Positions 1 to 11,769 of a stretch of DNA of 64,000 nucleotides are shown in pieces (positions within the stretch are counted from its first letter, which is position 1; every line of letters begins with the position of its first letter). The stretch comes from Chelonoidis abingdonii (Eukaryota; Chordata; Testudines; Testudinidae): positions 126,421,813 through 126,485,812 of the forward strand of contig NC_133771.1 of the NCBI RefSeq assembly GCF_003597395.2. The letters are read 5' to 3'. Under the pieces are notes generated by a model that did not search any database, was not told where the DNA came from, and was given only the letters and a program-made list of their open reading frames with translations. A program made the position numbers and the translations under genes.

Positions 1-576
1 AGGGCAATGATGAATTGAATTCTTAGTCTCTTGGAGAATCTAGTGTTTTGGGAAGTCCAGTGTTGTTTCATGAATTGAATTCAGTACATTTCTCGTGCTG
101 ATAAACTACATTTGTAGGACTGATAGTACATCACTAGTGAAAAGAATATAAAACTAATTTTCTATCCCCAATTATATTTTCAAGTGGAAAATTAATCTGA
201 AAGAGCATCATCTCTTATTTTTCATGTATTTAAAGAGACAAAAAATACTCTGCTTTTGTATACCATAGTCTCTTGTTTACAGGTGTGAGACTGGGATCAA
301 TGAGTGATTGTCCTCACCCTCACACACACACGGAGTGCTATGTGAGATGTCTTTGGCATTCATAGCAACAAGGATTAGTTTGCAGAGCGTGGCTGCTTCA
401 GTTGTTTTCATGGTTGTTAATTAGTGCTTTCTGTGTCAAGGTTGGCTTTATTGTTATGTAAGCTGGTGATGTTGGCCCTTGTGGAATGCAAGCTATGCTG
501 TTGCGAAAAACAGATCCACTGACTATAGAAGGAAAAGATTGGGGGTATGCTGGTAATTTTTAATCTGATGAGTAGT
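1..576. other. AT-rich intronic DNA, no gene recognised
   Basis: This is the left edge of the window and, by inference, intron 1 of MAP3K4. It holds a short CA-rich run near 323-331 and no reading frame with a recognisable product. I see no repeat boundary until the R2-like fragment. Confidence 0.5.
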
Positions 577-1124
577 AACCAGGACAAGCGCCACAGAAGG
601 TGCGGATACGTTGCCAAGACCCTGCCCCACGTCCTGTGCATCTGCAAGCCCCACGCCCATGCCTGGCAGCTCCGCCACAACACCGTCCAGGACCGCCTAG
701 AGAAGGCCGTCGACCTGCGCCTGGGAGAGATTGCCGTCAACCGCACCGTCCCCGTCACCGGCAGCCCTCTGCGCCCAGACATCGTCGTCACAGATGAGGA
801 TCAGAAAAAGATCATCCTCGTTGATGTGACAATCCTGTTCGAGAATAGGACCCCAGCCTTCCGCAAAGCCTGAGCCCGCAAACTCGAAAAGTACACTCCC
901 CTGGCTGACACCCTGCGGACAAAGCGCTATGAGGTATACACTGACGCTCTGATTGTCGGGGCCCTGGGTGCCTGGGACCCCTCTAACGAGTGTGTACTGA
1001 GGACCTGCAGGGTAGGCTGTTGCTACGTGTGTCTCATGTGACGTCTAATGGTCTCGGACACTATCCAGTGGTCCTGGGACATTTACACAGAGCACATCAC
1101 CGGCCACCGCCAATACCGAGAGTG
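577..1124 (+). pseudogene. R2-clade-like LINE, 3' end of the ORF (restriction-like endonuclease)
   Basis: The frame reads from about 577 to an in-frame TGA at 871-873, continues to about 1020 with the same protein character, and ends near 1124 after a shift. It carries the C-terminal hallmarks of R2-type non-LTR retrotransposons. A Cys/His cluster (RRCGYVAKTL...LCICKPH...LRH) is followed by RPD and then VDV, with 14 residues between the two Asp residues. This fits the PD-X(12-14)-D catalytic motif of the restriction-like endonuclease. In the family this domain nicks target DNA for target-primed reverse transcription. The first Cys of the expected CxxC appears as His, and the 871 stop is a likely CGA to TGA change, so the copy is dead. 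No reverse transcriptase lies upstream, so it is 5'-truncated. A 3' UTR probably continues to about 1440. R2 proper versus Utopia or another relative cannot be settled here. Confidence 0.72.
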
Positions 1125-2618
1125 AACCGGCGTGACTTTGCGCACCCACAATGAGGAAGAGACCTGAAGACTTCATCTGCTGGACCTTATCCGCTGAACC
1201 CTGAACCCACCAAACCAAACTGAACTCCACCATATGAGGGTCATCCTATCCTCATTACTCGTCCCACTTATATATGCCTATGATTACCTGTAGTTCCTGT
1301 ATGAGTGATGTACCCTCACTGCTTACTGACCGTACCTTGATTCATCCACCTTAAACCCCTCCATTGGGGATACTGCAGACTGTATGTGTTATGCGCTATC
1401 CAATGTCAAAATACTAACATCCCCCCATACTCTGTATGGTACCCCCGATGACTATTAACTGAATTTTCAACACTCTGTATCATTTAGTTTTGAACATTTT
1501 CTAATAACATTTTAAATCTGTTCTTATTAATTAATCTTCACACATTGCTCCATTGAAAACTGCAAATTTTTAAAAGTTCCGTACAAACATATCCTGTGAA
1601 ATATTTTTATACTAACTTTAAAAATTCATAACTTGCTTCTTTTTAAAAATGCATTTTTATTTTTAAACTCCCTCTTTGATATATTGGCTTCCAGCAGCAC
1701 ACAGTATTATATCAGAAGATACAGCTATCTTAGCTTCTTTCTCCAGTTCTGTGACTTAACTTGTTTTACACACACAAAACACTTACATTGCTACATAGAC
1801 TTTTAGAGCAACAGGTTTCAGCATTTGTCCATAAAACATGTTAATTGCTTTAAAATTATTTGTTGCTTGCCTGGCTTGATGCATAAGTTTTGAACTAAAA
1901 TACTTTTCAGGAAAAGATTGAGGAAACCCATCATGTAGTTTATAATAAAGAAAATTTAGCATCTGTATTATATTCTCTACATGGGGATTGAAAGCTTTAC
2001 CTGACATCTTTTATCTAGAGGCCAATGTGGAAGATCTGGGTAACTGGTCAGTGAAGTTCCAGTGCAGTGCCCTGATGAGAAGCCCAGACACTCTCCAGTT
2101 CCAGCTGCTGGGAAAGGCAAGAGTACTTGGATTCTTACCAGGGTGCTTCCTGTACTCCCTATTTGAGGCCTGACATTTCAAGCTTATTAGTAGGGACTAA
2201 TGTGAATCTACTTTTACAGTACCTACATGCTTACTGACTGCTGGAAGAGAGAAGCTGTGTATCTTTTTAATAGTGATAGTAGTTTGGACTTGTGCAGGAG
2301 TAGGTGGATCTCCCATTACCCTCTGGCCCTCTGACTGTTGCAGGGGAATTAGACAGTCTCTGCTACTTTACCTCTTTTCTAACTGCCTCTTTTTTGAAGG
2401 GTGTGGGATGGGGACTCTTCTCTGGAGAATTATTTCAGCACTTGACTTCTGTGTTTCTCATAGCTTTCCCTGGCAACAACAAAATGAAAGTGACCTAATC
2501 TGTGTCTGTTTTACTGTACCCCCTGGGGTCTTAGTAGCAGCTCTGAAACTGACCAGTGCTTTGTCAATTTCATTTTTGTTGCTCTTTGGGTTGAACTTTT
2601 ACATTCTTCCTCTAAAGG
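1125..2618. other. intronic DNA, probable LINE 3' UTR then AT-rich sequence
   Basis: The first 300 bases or so are C-rich and probably the 3' untranslated tail of the R2-like fragment, with no clear end. From about 1450 onward the sequence is AT-rich with no coding signal that I recognise. Confidence 0.4.
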
Positions 2619-2999
2619 TACATTTACACTTACGGTGGCATATAGTGTACAGACACTTCATGCTCAGCTGGCATGAGTGTTAACAGCAGTGTAGACAGTG
2701 GGGCACTGCTCAGGCAAGTAGAGTGTCCTACATGCCTAAACCTTGGACCATGCACCCTACATGGCTCTCTATAAGCTCAAGCGGGGTCTCCCACATCTAC
2801 AGTGCTAAAAATAGCACTGTAGTGTCCAACTCCCTCCACACTGCTGGAGCCTTTCCCTGTTGCCTCCCTGCCTCCTCTCACTGGAGCTTTTCATTGTTGT
2901 GTGTAGCACCACAGTGACTAGTGTGGATGCAGCCTGCCTTTTAGTGCAGTGTGTAGCTACATGCAGCATTATGTAGGGTACAAGTAGACGAGGTCTAAA
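2619..2999. mobile_element. possible MITE, eroded
   Basis: The two ends look like degenerate inverted repeats. The left end reads AGGTACATTTACACTTACGG. The reverse complement of the right end reads AGACCTCGTCTACTTGTACC. The interior repeats GTGTAG/CTACAC words typical of turtle Harbinger MITEs. No clean target duplication is visible, so the call is weak. Confidence 0.3.
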
Positions 3000-3169
3000 T
3001 CTGCAAGAATTACTTCAAAGGTATTGGCTAAAATGAGTACCCATTTGATGACAGTTATCTCCTGGCACAATCCACTCCTTTGCCTGTCACAGACCAAGTC
3101 GAGAGGAATTGTCCAAGGAAACAAAACGGGCATAAGAATTCAGATTCTGGACAGCTAACATCTATACCA

Positions 3170-4002
3170 GGGGTCTCAAACTCAAAAGACCATGAGGGCC
3201 ACATGAGGACTAGTACGTTGGCCTGAGGGCTGCATCACTGTTGTCTCCTCCCCCCACTGCCCTCGGCCCCATCTCCACTCCACTCCTTCCATGAAGCCCC
3301 GCCCCTGCCCCACCTCTTCCCACCCCTTCCCTGCTCCCACTCCAACCTCTTCCCCTAAATCCCTACCCCAACTCCGCCCCCTCTCTGCCCCCAGGGGGTG
3401 CAGGAGGGGTGCAGGGTGCAGCAGGGGGTCAGGGTGCAGGGTACAGCAGGGAGTCAGGGTGAGGCGGGGGCTCAGGGCAGTGGGTTGGGGTGCAGGAGGG
3501 TTGTTGCAGAGGATCGGGGTGCAGGGTATGGCAAGGGGCTCAGGGCAGGGGATTTGATTGCAGGAGGGGCTCAAGGGGCGGGCTCTGGCCCGGCGCGCAC
3601 CCAGGGCAGGCTCCCTGCCTGCCTGCCCTGCCCTGCGCCGCTCCGGGAAGTGGCTGGAACATGGGGAAGCAGGGGCATAGGGATGTGTGTGTTGCTGTTG
3701 CTTCAGGCACCGGCCCCAGCATTTCCCATTGAGCGGAAATGGGGAACTGCGGCCAATGGGAGCTGCTGGGAAGGTGCCTGAAGCAACATCAACACACACA
3801 CCCCAGTGCCTCTCCTCCCTCAGATTCCATCTGCTTCCTGGAGCAGTGTAGGGGCAGGGTAGGCAGGCAGGGATCCTGCCCTGCCCCTGCTGCGCATCGG
3901 GCCGGAGCTGCTCTAGGTAAATGCTGGGGGAGGGCGGGGGGTGCCGTGAGGAGCTCGCAGGCCAAGAAAATAACCTCACGGGCTGCGTGTTTGAGACCTC
4001 TG
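3170..4002. mobile_element. non-autonomous hAT transposon with 8-bp target duplication
   Basis: The element starts CAGGGGTCTCAAACTC and ends GTTTGAGACCTCTG, which are matching hAT-type inverted termini. It is flanked by ATCTATAC (3162-3169) and ATCTATAT (4003-4010), a 7/8 match at the 8-bp length expected for hAT. There is no transposase. The interior is strongly GC-rich: G-rich short repeats at about 3390-3560, then a long foldback with arms at about 3615-3735 and 3755-3875. The long open frames here follow from composition. It would have been moved by a transposase from elsewhere. Confidence 0.85.
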
Positions 4003-4079
4003 ATCTATATACACTGCAGAGGACAACTACCTATGTATGGGCCAGAAGTAGATAACATCAATTTTTATTTCTGTTGATT

Positions 4080-5960
4080 TCTTCTGAGCAAAACAAACAA
4101 TTTCATTAGCAACGATGTATCCAATATAGCATGAATCCCAGAGACCTGGCTAGATGATGATGCAAGTCCTCTGCCAACCCCGTTGTTCCCTACACCAAAT
4201 TTCAAAACCTTCTAAAGGACAGCAGCACCCCACCCAGAGAATGAATTGAGGAACTGGTGAATCATTATCATTGTATACTAATTTCAGCCGTTGACAAGCT
4301 GGCCCCCAGATGGCCCATTCTTAACCATCAATGCAGATCTCCTTGGTTTTCTCATTCCCTGCGCTAGATTAAGAGAAGGAGGTGGAACCTCAGACAGTAG
4401 TGGTGGAAAATGAAGATTTAATACAGACAGAATGAAACCAAATGAATTCTTCTAAGTCAGTGCTGCGGCTGTATTACGGGCCAATAAAACCTTCCTTTAA
4501 GTTTCCATTGAATCTTCCAAATCCTGCCCCAAGAGCTGTCCAAGGTAATAAACTGCATCATTGTTTCAGAATGTCTACAGCTTGCACAGCGTACAGAACA
4601 GGAACGATCATTGTACTTAGCTGAAGAGGTCAAACACATTTGAGAATGCTTGCTTCCCAAACTACCTTGATCCGCCCTGTCTGCTCCCACCAGCCAGTAG
4701 CCTGTCTGCATTCCCAGAGTCCAGTACATTCATTCAGCCAGAAATTCTGGATACGGTAAAGGAGCCTCGACTCTGAATGAAGCCTGTGAATCTGACCCAG
4801 GCCTTTCCTGGCTTTTGAAAGAGAGACATGAACAACAGGTGCCACACATTAAGAAATGCACCCTGGAGGCATATAGAATAGCCAGCTACTGCCCAGTATC
4901 AAACGTCCCATTCCCATTAGCCAAAGGCCAACTTCAAGCTCATCTAATTGTGTTTAGTCTAGTTTATAAGCATCAATCTGGATTCAGGCCCACATGGAAC
5001 TGAAACCGCTTTAGTGGCACTGATGGATGATCTCCTGCTGTCAAGGGGTAAGGGACAGACATCCATTCTCATACTTCTGAACCCAACAAATAGTGATGGG
5101 AAACCACACCTTTGCTACTAAAGCCCTCACTTGTGGAGTCTCACAAGGATCAATTCTGTTTCCAGTTCTGTTCAACATCTACATGCAGCCACTAGGTGAA
5201 CCGGTCATTAGACATGGGTTCCAGTGCTAGAAGTATGCAGGTGAAATGCATTTCTACTGCATATGACTACACCACTACTACCAAGATGGCCAAGTGCTTT
5301 GATGAAATCAGCTCATTGATGGACTGAAACTGACCAAGACAGGTGGGCAGAAGATAGCATTTTGAGGAGTTTGCAGCCCTGGTGCAGGCTCCTTCGGTTA
5401 AAAGTGCACACCCGCAATTTGGTCAATTCTTTCTGTAGTGTAGGAGTGCTCTTGCGTTCCTCACTGATGCTAAACTCTCCCTCACCATTATCCATGAGAA
5501 ATATCTTCTGCCATCTCTCATTACCTAGGAGACTCATCCTATCCTAGTGAATGGTGACCTCACCTCAGTTATTCATGCCTTCATCACCTCTCTACTGGAC
5601 TACAGCAATGCAATATACCTAGGCATGAAGCTCTCAGTGCTAAGGAAACGCCAAATAATACAAACTGCTGCAGGATATCTCCTCAGTAATGCTGGCTGCT
5701 GTGAACACGTCTTTCGCTCCCTACACTGTCTTTCTATAGAATATTTAATCATGTTCAAGGTGCCAGTCCTTTATTCCCCCCCTAAGATACCCTAAGCCCA
5801 GGCCATTAAGTACAGTATCTAAAAGAGAGACTAAAACTCTGGGGTGAAGATTGTGATCAGCAAAGTCATTCCTCTGGCACAACGGAACTTTCTACTGTAA
5901 GCTTGCCTGGGCAAGAGAGAGAGCTTTCTTGGGTTCTAGCCCAAAACTGTGGAGTGAACT
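4080..5960 (+). mobile_element. old L2-like LINE, fragmentary reverse transcriptase
   Basis: Decayed pieces of one LINE protein follow in order across three frames. First is an endonuclease-RT linker (SAVDKLAPRWPI then SPWFSHSLR, about 4290-4370). Next is an RT N-terminal piece (HQSGFRP near 4975, then a TALVALMDDLL-like stretch). Then comes the GVSQGSILFPVLFNIYM block (about 5140-5195), with a degraded YADD equivalent (YAGEMHFYC) near 5235. Last is a C-terminal thumb (TSLLDYSNAIYLGMKLSVLR, 5589 onward). This layout and the LFNIYM-PLGE wording fit L2-like LINEs better than CR1. Many stops and shifts show great age. Ends are approximate. Confidence 0.65.
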
Positions 5961-7051
5961 CTCAGGAACCAAGGACCATCACAAACCTGACCACCTTCCA
6001 CTCAAAGAGCAGGACAAATTTCTTTGACCTTGCTTTCTGTAACATAAACACATAGCAACATATGTGTTTAGGGGTTTTTTTTTTAATTCGAAATGAAACA
6101 CATGACTGCATGCACTTCTCTCTCCCCCCCCCCCCCGAGAGATGAGAACAGACACATGACAGATGTTAGTCATGTTGCTTAATGCACTTCTGGAACGTGC
6201 TTAGATATGGTGATTACAGTGGTATAAAAACCCATAGTGTATAGAATAGAATTATATAGGCAGAGTACATGGTGCAGTCTTTTGGGGAGGACATGGATTA
6301 AAGAGAGATGTGGATCCTTTACAAGTTTTTGTTTGGTTATAGGATGCTTTCTGATTCTTCACAAGAATACATTAGTGCAGCATTGTAAAATCATCATAAC
6401 AATTTGCAAATCTAGACATGAAACTTGCTTGACCACTCTTGCACTCGTGATGAAAAAGCTAATATTTTGGCTGCATGTCAGTTAACAAAAAAGAATAACT
6501 AGTGGGCTCATGTGAATGAGCAAGTAGAATTTTGTAAGTTTGGGCTAGAATATAGCAGGGCTTGAAAAATTCACCATACTTACTCGCCAAAGGATGCAAC
6601 ACAGTGGTACAATTGATGCACTGTCAACTTCAATAACTTCATCCTGGGCATGGAGGGGAGCAGGAGTGGTGGTAGTTGAAGGACTGAGTGGAGCACAGCT
6701 ACCAGCTCTGCTCCAGCTGCAGTGCCAGCTGGTGATCCATTTGTGTTTCACCAGCTGATAAGCTCATAGTTTGTTGGAGGAGGATTTGTAGCTTGCAAAC
6801 CAACCAGCCGAAATCTACCAAAGTTTCAGGCCTTCTTTATATATCAAAAAGAAATGCCTCCTACTCCTCAAAAAAGGTACGGCTCTGTCTCTTTTTCCTT
6901 TTGCAGGTTACATTTGAACAGTAACAATTTTATTCAAATGGACTTTTTGTGAAGAAATAAAACTCATAATTCTAAATGTACTCACCTTTACATGAATATT
7001 ATGCTACAAATATGGCAAAGCTCAAGCTGGAAATTGAAAAAAAATATAATC
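5961..7051. other. intronic DNA with simple T and C runs
   Basis: There is a poly-T run near 6069 and a poly-C run near 6124-6136. Around 6557-6780 a stretch beginning AGGGCTTGAAAAATTCACC resembles the edge of a dispersed reptile repeat, but no opposite end is found. No gene is recognised. Confidence 0.4.
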
Positions 7052-7130
7052 TAAGGGCACGTCTACACTGGCAAAGTTACAGCGCTGCTCAGAGAGCGCC
7101 AAAGGAAAACCACTATTGTGTGTTCACACT

Positions 7131-10130
7131 GACTCATAGACTCATAGGTCAGAAGGGACCAATATGATCATCTAGTCTGACCTCCTGCACAAGGCAGGCC
7201 ACAAAACCCTACCCATACACATTTATAACAACCCCGAACCCATGACTGAGTTATTTGAAATCCTCAAATTAGATTTGAGACTCACAGCTGAGCAGGAATC
7301 CGCACCAGCAACGCGACCCATTGCCCCACGCTGCAGAGGAAGGCGAAAAACCTCCAGGGCCTCTGCCAATCGCGCCCTGAGGAAAATTCCTTCCCGACCC
7401 CAAATATGGCAATCAGCTAAACCCTGAGCATGTGGGCAAGACTCAACCAGCCAGCACCAAGAAAGAATTCTCTGCAGTAACTCAGTTCCCATCCCATCCA
7501 CATCCTCATCCCAGACCATTGAGCAGACTTATCTGCCGATAATCCAAAATCAATTGCCCAATAAACTATCCCATCATAACATCCCTCCATATACTTATCA
7601 AGCTTAGTCTTACAGCCAGATAGTCTTTTGCCCCACTACTTCCCCGGAAGGCGTTCCAGAACTCTCATCCCCTAATGGTTAGAAACCTTCATCTATTTCA
7701 AAGTCTAAACTTCCTAATATCCAGTTTGTACCCATTCGTCCTCGTGCTACATAGTACTAACTTAAATAATTCCTCTCCCTCCCTAACGTTAATCCCCCTG
7801 ATATATTTATATAGAGCAAGCATATCCCCCCGGAGCCTTCTTTGGCCAGGCTAAACAAGCCAAGCTCTTTGAGTCTCCTTTCATAAGGCAGATTTTCCAT
7901 TCCGGATCATCCTAGTAGCCCCGTCTCTGAATCTGTTCCAGTTTGAAATTCATCCTTCTTAAACATGGGACACCAGAATGCACACAATATTCCAGGTGGG
8001 GTCTCAACCAGCGCCATATATAACGGCACTAAACCTCCTCTCCTTGCTGGAAATACCTCGCCTGAGCAGTCCTAAAACCGCATTTGCTTTTTTAACAGCC
8101 ATATCACATTGCGCGCTCATAGTCATCCTGCTATCAACCAATACCCAAGGTCCTTCTCCTCCTCCATCGTTTCCAACTGAGCGTCCCCAACGTATTCTAA
8201 AATTCTTATTATTAATCCCTAAGTGAATGACCTTGCCTTTTCACTATTATATTTTCATCCTATTCCTATTACTCCAGTGTACAAGGTGGTCCAGATCTCC
8301 TGAATAGTATCCCGGTCCTTCTCCATGTTAGCAATACCCCCAGCTTTTGTGTCATCCGCAAACTTATTAACACATTCCCGCCCTTTGTGCCAAGGTCAGT
8401 AATAAATAAGGTTAAATAAGATCGGTCCCAAAACTGATCCTTGAGGGACTCCGCTAGTAACCCTCTTCCAGCCTGACAGTTCACCCTTCAGTACGACCGC
8501 TGGAGTCTCCCCTTTAACCAGTTCTTATCCACCTTAACTTCCACATTCATCCCCATCTTTTCCAATTTAACTAACAGTTCCCCAGCGGAACCGTGTCAAA
8601 ACGCCTTACTGAAATCGAGGTAAATTAGATCTACCGCATTTCCTTTGTCTAAGTAACCGATCCCTCTCAAAGAAGGAGATCAGGTTGGTTTGGCACAAAT
8701 CTACCTTTAGTAAATCCATGTTGCAATTCGTCCCAATTACCATTGACCTCAATGTCCTTAACTACTTTCTCCCTAAAATTTTTTCCAAGACCTTACACAT
8801 GACAGACGTCAAGCTAAACAGGCCTATAATTACCGGATCACTTTTATTCCCTTTCTAAAAATAGGACTACGTTAGTAATTCTCCAGTCGTACGGCACAAC
8901 CCGAGTTTACCGATTGCTTAAAAATTCTCGCTAACGGGCTCGCAATTTCACGCGCCAGTTCCTTTAATATTCCTCAGGTGGAGATTGTCCGGTCCCTCCG
9001 ATTTGTCCCATTAAGCTGTTCAAGTTTGGCCTCTACCTCAGATGCGGTAATATCCACCTCCATATCCACATTCCCGTTTGTCATCCCTCCATCGTCCCTA
9101 AACTCCCTCACTAGTCTTTTAAAGACCGAGAAAGTACTTATTTAGATATTTGGGCATGCCTAGGTTATCCTTAACCTCCGTTCCATCCTCAGTGTATAGC
9201 GGCCCCACTTCTCTCTTCTTGTTTTTCTTCTTATTTATGTGGCTGTAGAACCTTTTACCTATTGGTTTTGATTCCCTTCGCAAGGTCCAGTTCTACCGCG
9301 GCTTTAGCCTTCTCACTTTATCCCTACACGTTCTGATCTCCACTAAGGTAGCTTCCCTTGCTAATCCCGCCTTTCTTCCACTCCCTGTAGAGCTTTCTGC
9401 TTTTTCCTAATCCCTCTCTGAGTTGCTTGCTCATCCAGCTTGGCCTACAACTCCTGCCCATGGTTTTTTTCCCCTTTCTTGGATGCAGGCTTCCGACAGT
9501 TTCCGCGCGCTGCGACTTAAAGTAATTCCAGGCCTCCTCCGCATTTAAATCCACAAGTTCCTCCGTCCAATCCACTTCCCTAACTAATTTCCTTAACTCT
9601 CTTAAAATTAGCCCCGAGAAGTCGAAAACCTATCCCAGATCTACGTTTGTTTATCCTTCCATCTAATTTGAATTGAATCAGCTCATGATCACTCGAACCA
9701 AGGTGTCCCCTACCACCATTTTCTACGAGGTCCTCACTTCACCAAAACCAAATCTAAAATGTGCATCCCCTCTCGTAGGTACTCAACTACTTGATGAAGA
9801 AATCCATCCGCTATCACATCCAGAAAAATCTGACCCCTATTATTCTTGCAAGCACCTCGTCTCCAGTCTTATCCGGGAAGTTGAAGTCTCCATAATCACA
9901 CATTTCCCTTAGTGTTTACTTCATTAAAGACATTAAAGAGGTCGTCTGTCCATATCCAAATCAGATCCTGGCCGTCTGTAGCACACCCCCAAGCACTATC
10001 TCAGGGGAAGCTCTAGTAGCTTTTTTACCCAGCGTGATTTTTACCCAGACAGACTCCGTCTTATCTATTCCATCACTTCTTATTTCATTACAGTTCACCC
10101 CATCATTGATGACACCTGCTTGCGCAATAA
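7131..10130 (-). mobile_element. CR1 LINE inserted in the Harbinger element, 12-bp target duplication
   Basis: A 3000-bp insertion is bounded by a perfect duplication TGTGTTCACACT at 7119-7130 and 10131-10142. On the minus strand the 3' end carries CR1's short terminal repeat (TATGAGTC twice). Reading back on the minus strand I see an AP endonuclease part with GDFNFP (about 9880) and SDH (about 9690), the linker around 9324-9575 (WKKGG), and an RT part with HGFTKGR (about 8710). It is 5'-truncated and full of stops. The 3' end matches the CR1 at 57915-58953 closely, so both belong to one subfamily. It inserted after the Harbinger. Confidence 0.92.
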
Positions 10131-10382
10131 TGTGTTCACACTTGCGGTACTATTTGGAGCAGTGCACTCTTGGCAACTATCCCGCAGAGCACCTCTTTCT
10201 CTTTTTCCACTAAGACTTGTGGGAAGGCGGAAGAGGTTGCGGGGCATCCTGGGCCCTGTCTCAATGCCCCATGATGCATTGCTTTGCATCCTAGCAATCC
10301 CTGTGCTTCCGTCTGCATTTGGCGCCATCTTTCAACGGTTTATATACTGTGCGCCCTGCCCTGCCTCTTTCTGTCTGCAAGA

Positions 10383-11607
10383 ATGGATTCCAAGCTGTTG
10401 ACAAGAATGCTGTTCGCACTAACCAACACGTCACGAGTGGCAGTGGAGTTGTTCCTTAAACTATAAAGGCAAGAGGAATGCGACATTGATCTTGCCACAC
10501 GTAGTAGCTATGACACGAGAATGCTTCTGGCATTCACGGAGGTGCTGACCACAGTGGCCTTTGGGCTCGGGAAACAAGCACTGAGTGGTGAGATCATATT
10601 GTGATGCGTCTGGGATGATGAGCAGTGGCTGCAGACTTTTGCATGAGGAAAGCCACATTCATGGGACTGTGTGATGAGCTTGCACTAGCCCTGCGGCACA
10701 GGGACGTGAGAATGAGAGCTGCCCTGCTGTTGGAGAGGCACGTGGCGATTGTACTGTGGAAGCTGGCTACTCCAGACTACTACCAATCAGTTGCTAACCA
10801 GTTCGGAGCGGGAAAGTCGACCATTGGACTGTGTTGATTCAAGTGTGCAGAGCCATTAATCGCCTCCTGCTCCGAAAGACCGTGACTCTGGGCAGCGTGC
10901 GTGATATTGTGGATGGCTTTGCACAAATGGGCTTTCCTAACTGCAGAGAGGCGATAGATGACACACACATTCCAATTCTGGCACCAGACCGCCTAGCCAC
11001 TGAGTACGCTAATTGCAAGGGTATTTTTCAGTGGTTCTCTAGGCTCTTGTAAATCACTGTGGGCGTTTCACAGACTTCAATGCAGACTGGTCTGGAAAGA
11101 TGCATGACACATACATCTTTCAGAACACTTGCCTGTTCAAGAAGCTGCAAGCAGGGTCTTTCTTCCATGACCAGAAGATCACTGTAGGGGAAGTCAAAAT
11201 GCCCACTGTGATCCTGGGAGACCCCGCCTACTCCTTAATGTGGTAACTCATGAAGCTATACATGGGGTGATTTGACAGCAGCAAGGAGCAGTTCAACAAC
11301 AGGCTGAGCAAGTGCAGAATGACTATGGAGTGTGCATTCGGCTGTTTAAAAGCCTGCTGGTGTGACCTTTATGGGAAGCTGGACATGGCTGATGACAATA
11401 TTTCTAAGCTTATAGCTGTGACCTGTACGCTCCATAATATTTGTGAAAGGAAGGGTGAAGGCTTCATTCAGGGCTGGACTGCAGAGGCTTAGCACCTGGA
11501 GGCTGAGTTTGAACAGACAGAGACCAGGGCTATTAGAGGGGCACAGCGCGGGACTATAAGGATCAGGGATGCTTTGAGGCAGCAGTTTGAAGCTGAAAGC
11601 CAGTAAT
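10383..11607 (+). pseudogene. PIF/Harbinger DDE transposase, broken
   Basis: The frame starts at the ATG at 10383 (MDSKLLTRM) but soon hits a stop at 10464. The protein resumes at 10625 in another frame (MRKATFMGLCDELALALRHR), shifts again near 10835, and after 11043 stays in one frame with stops at about 11244, 11271 and 11491. Conserved blocks are in order: KLATPDYYQSVANQFGAGKS, then AIDDTHIPI (first catalytic Asp; the next residue is usually Gly), WSGKMHD, ILGDPAYSL (second Asp) and MECAFGCLK (the Glu). So the D-D-E residues survive although the gene does not. In the family this enzyme cuts and joins the ends at TWA targets, with the Myb-like partner helping DNA binding. HARBI1 is the domesticated vertebrate relative, but the terminal repeats here argue for a plain transposon copy. 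Confidence 0.9.
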
Positions 11608-11769
11608 ATTTGTTGCTATGCTTGGAATTGCAGTGCTTGTAATGCTAGGTGCACATGATACAAGAAGGGCCTTAACATAATTAATTGTATGTTGCTTTGT
11701 TGAGCTCTTTTTGCTTTCACTTAATTGAATAATGATTGCTTTCAACAAACACAATTCTTTTACTGAAAG

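Noticed and set aside
3182..3979. A 265-codon open frame on the minus strand
   Set aside because: It coincides with the hAT element's GC-rich foldback. The content follows composition (Pro, Gly, Arg) and is cut at the transposon ends.
10383..11607. A domesticated HARBI1-like gene
   Set aside because: It has several stops and frameshifts and lies between intact TIRs with a TAA duplication, so it is a dead transposon copy.
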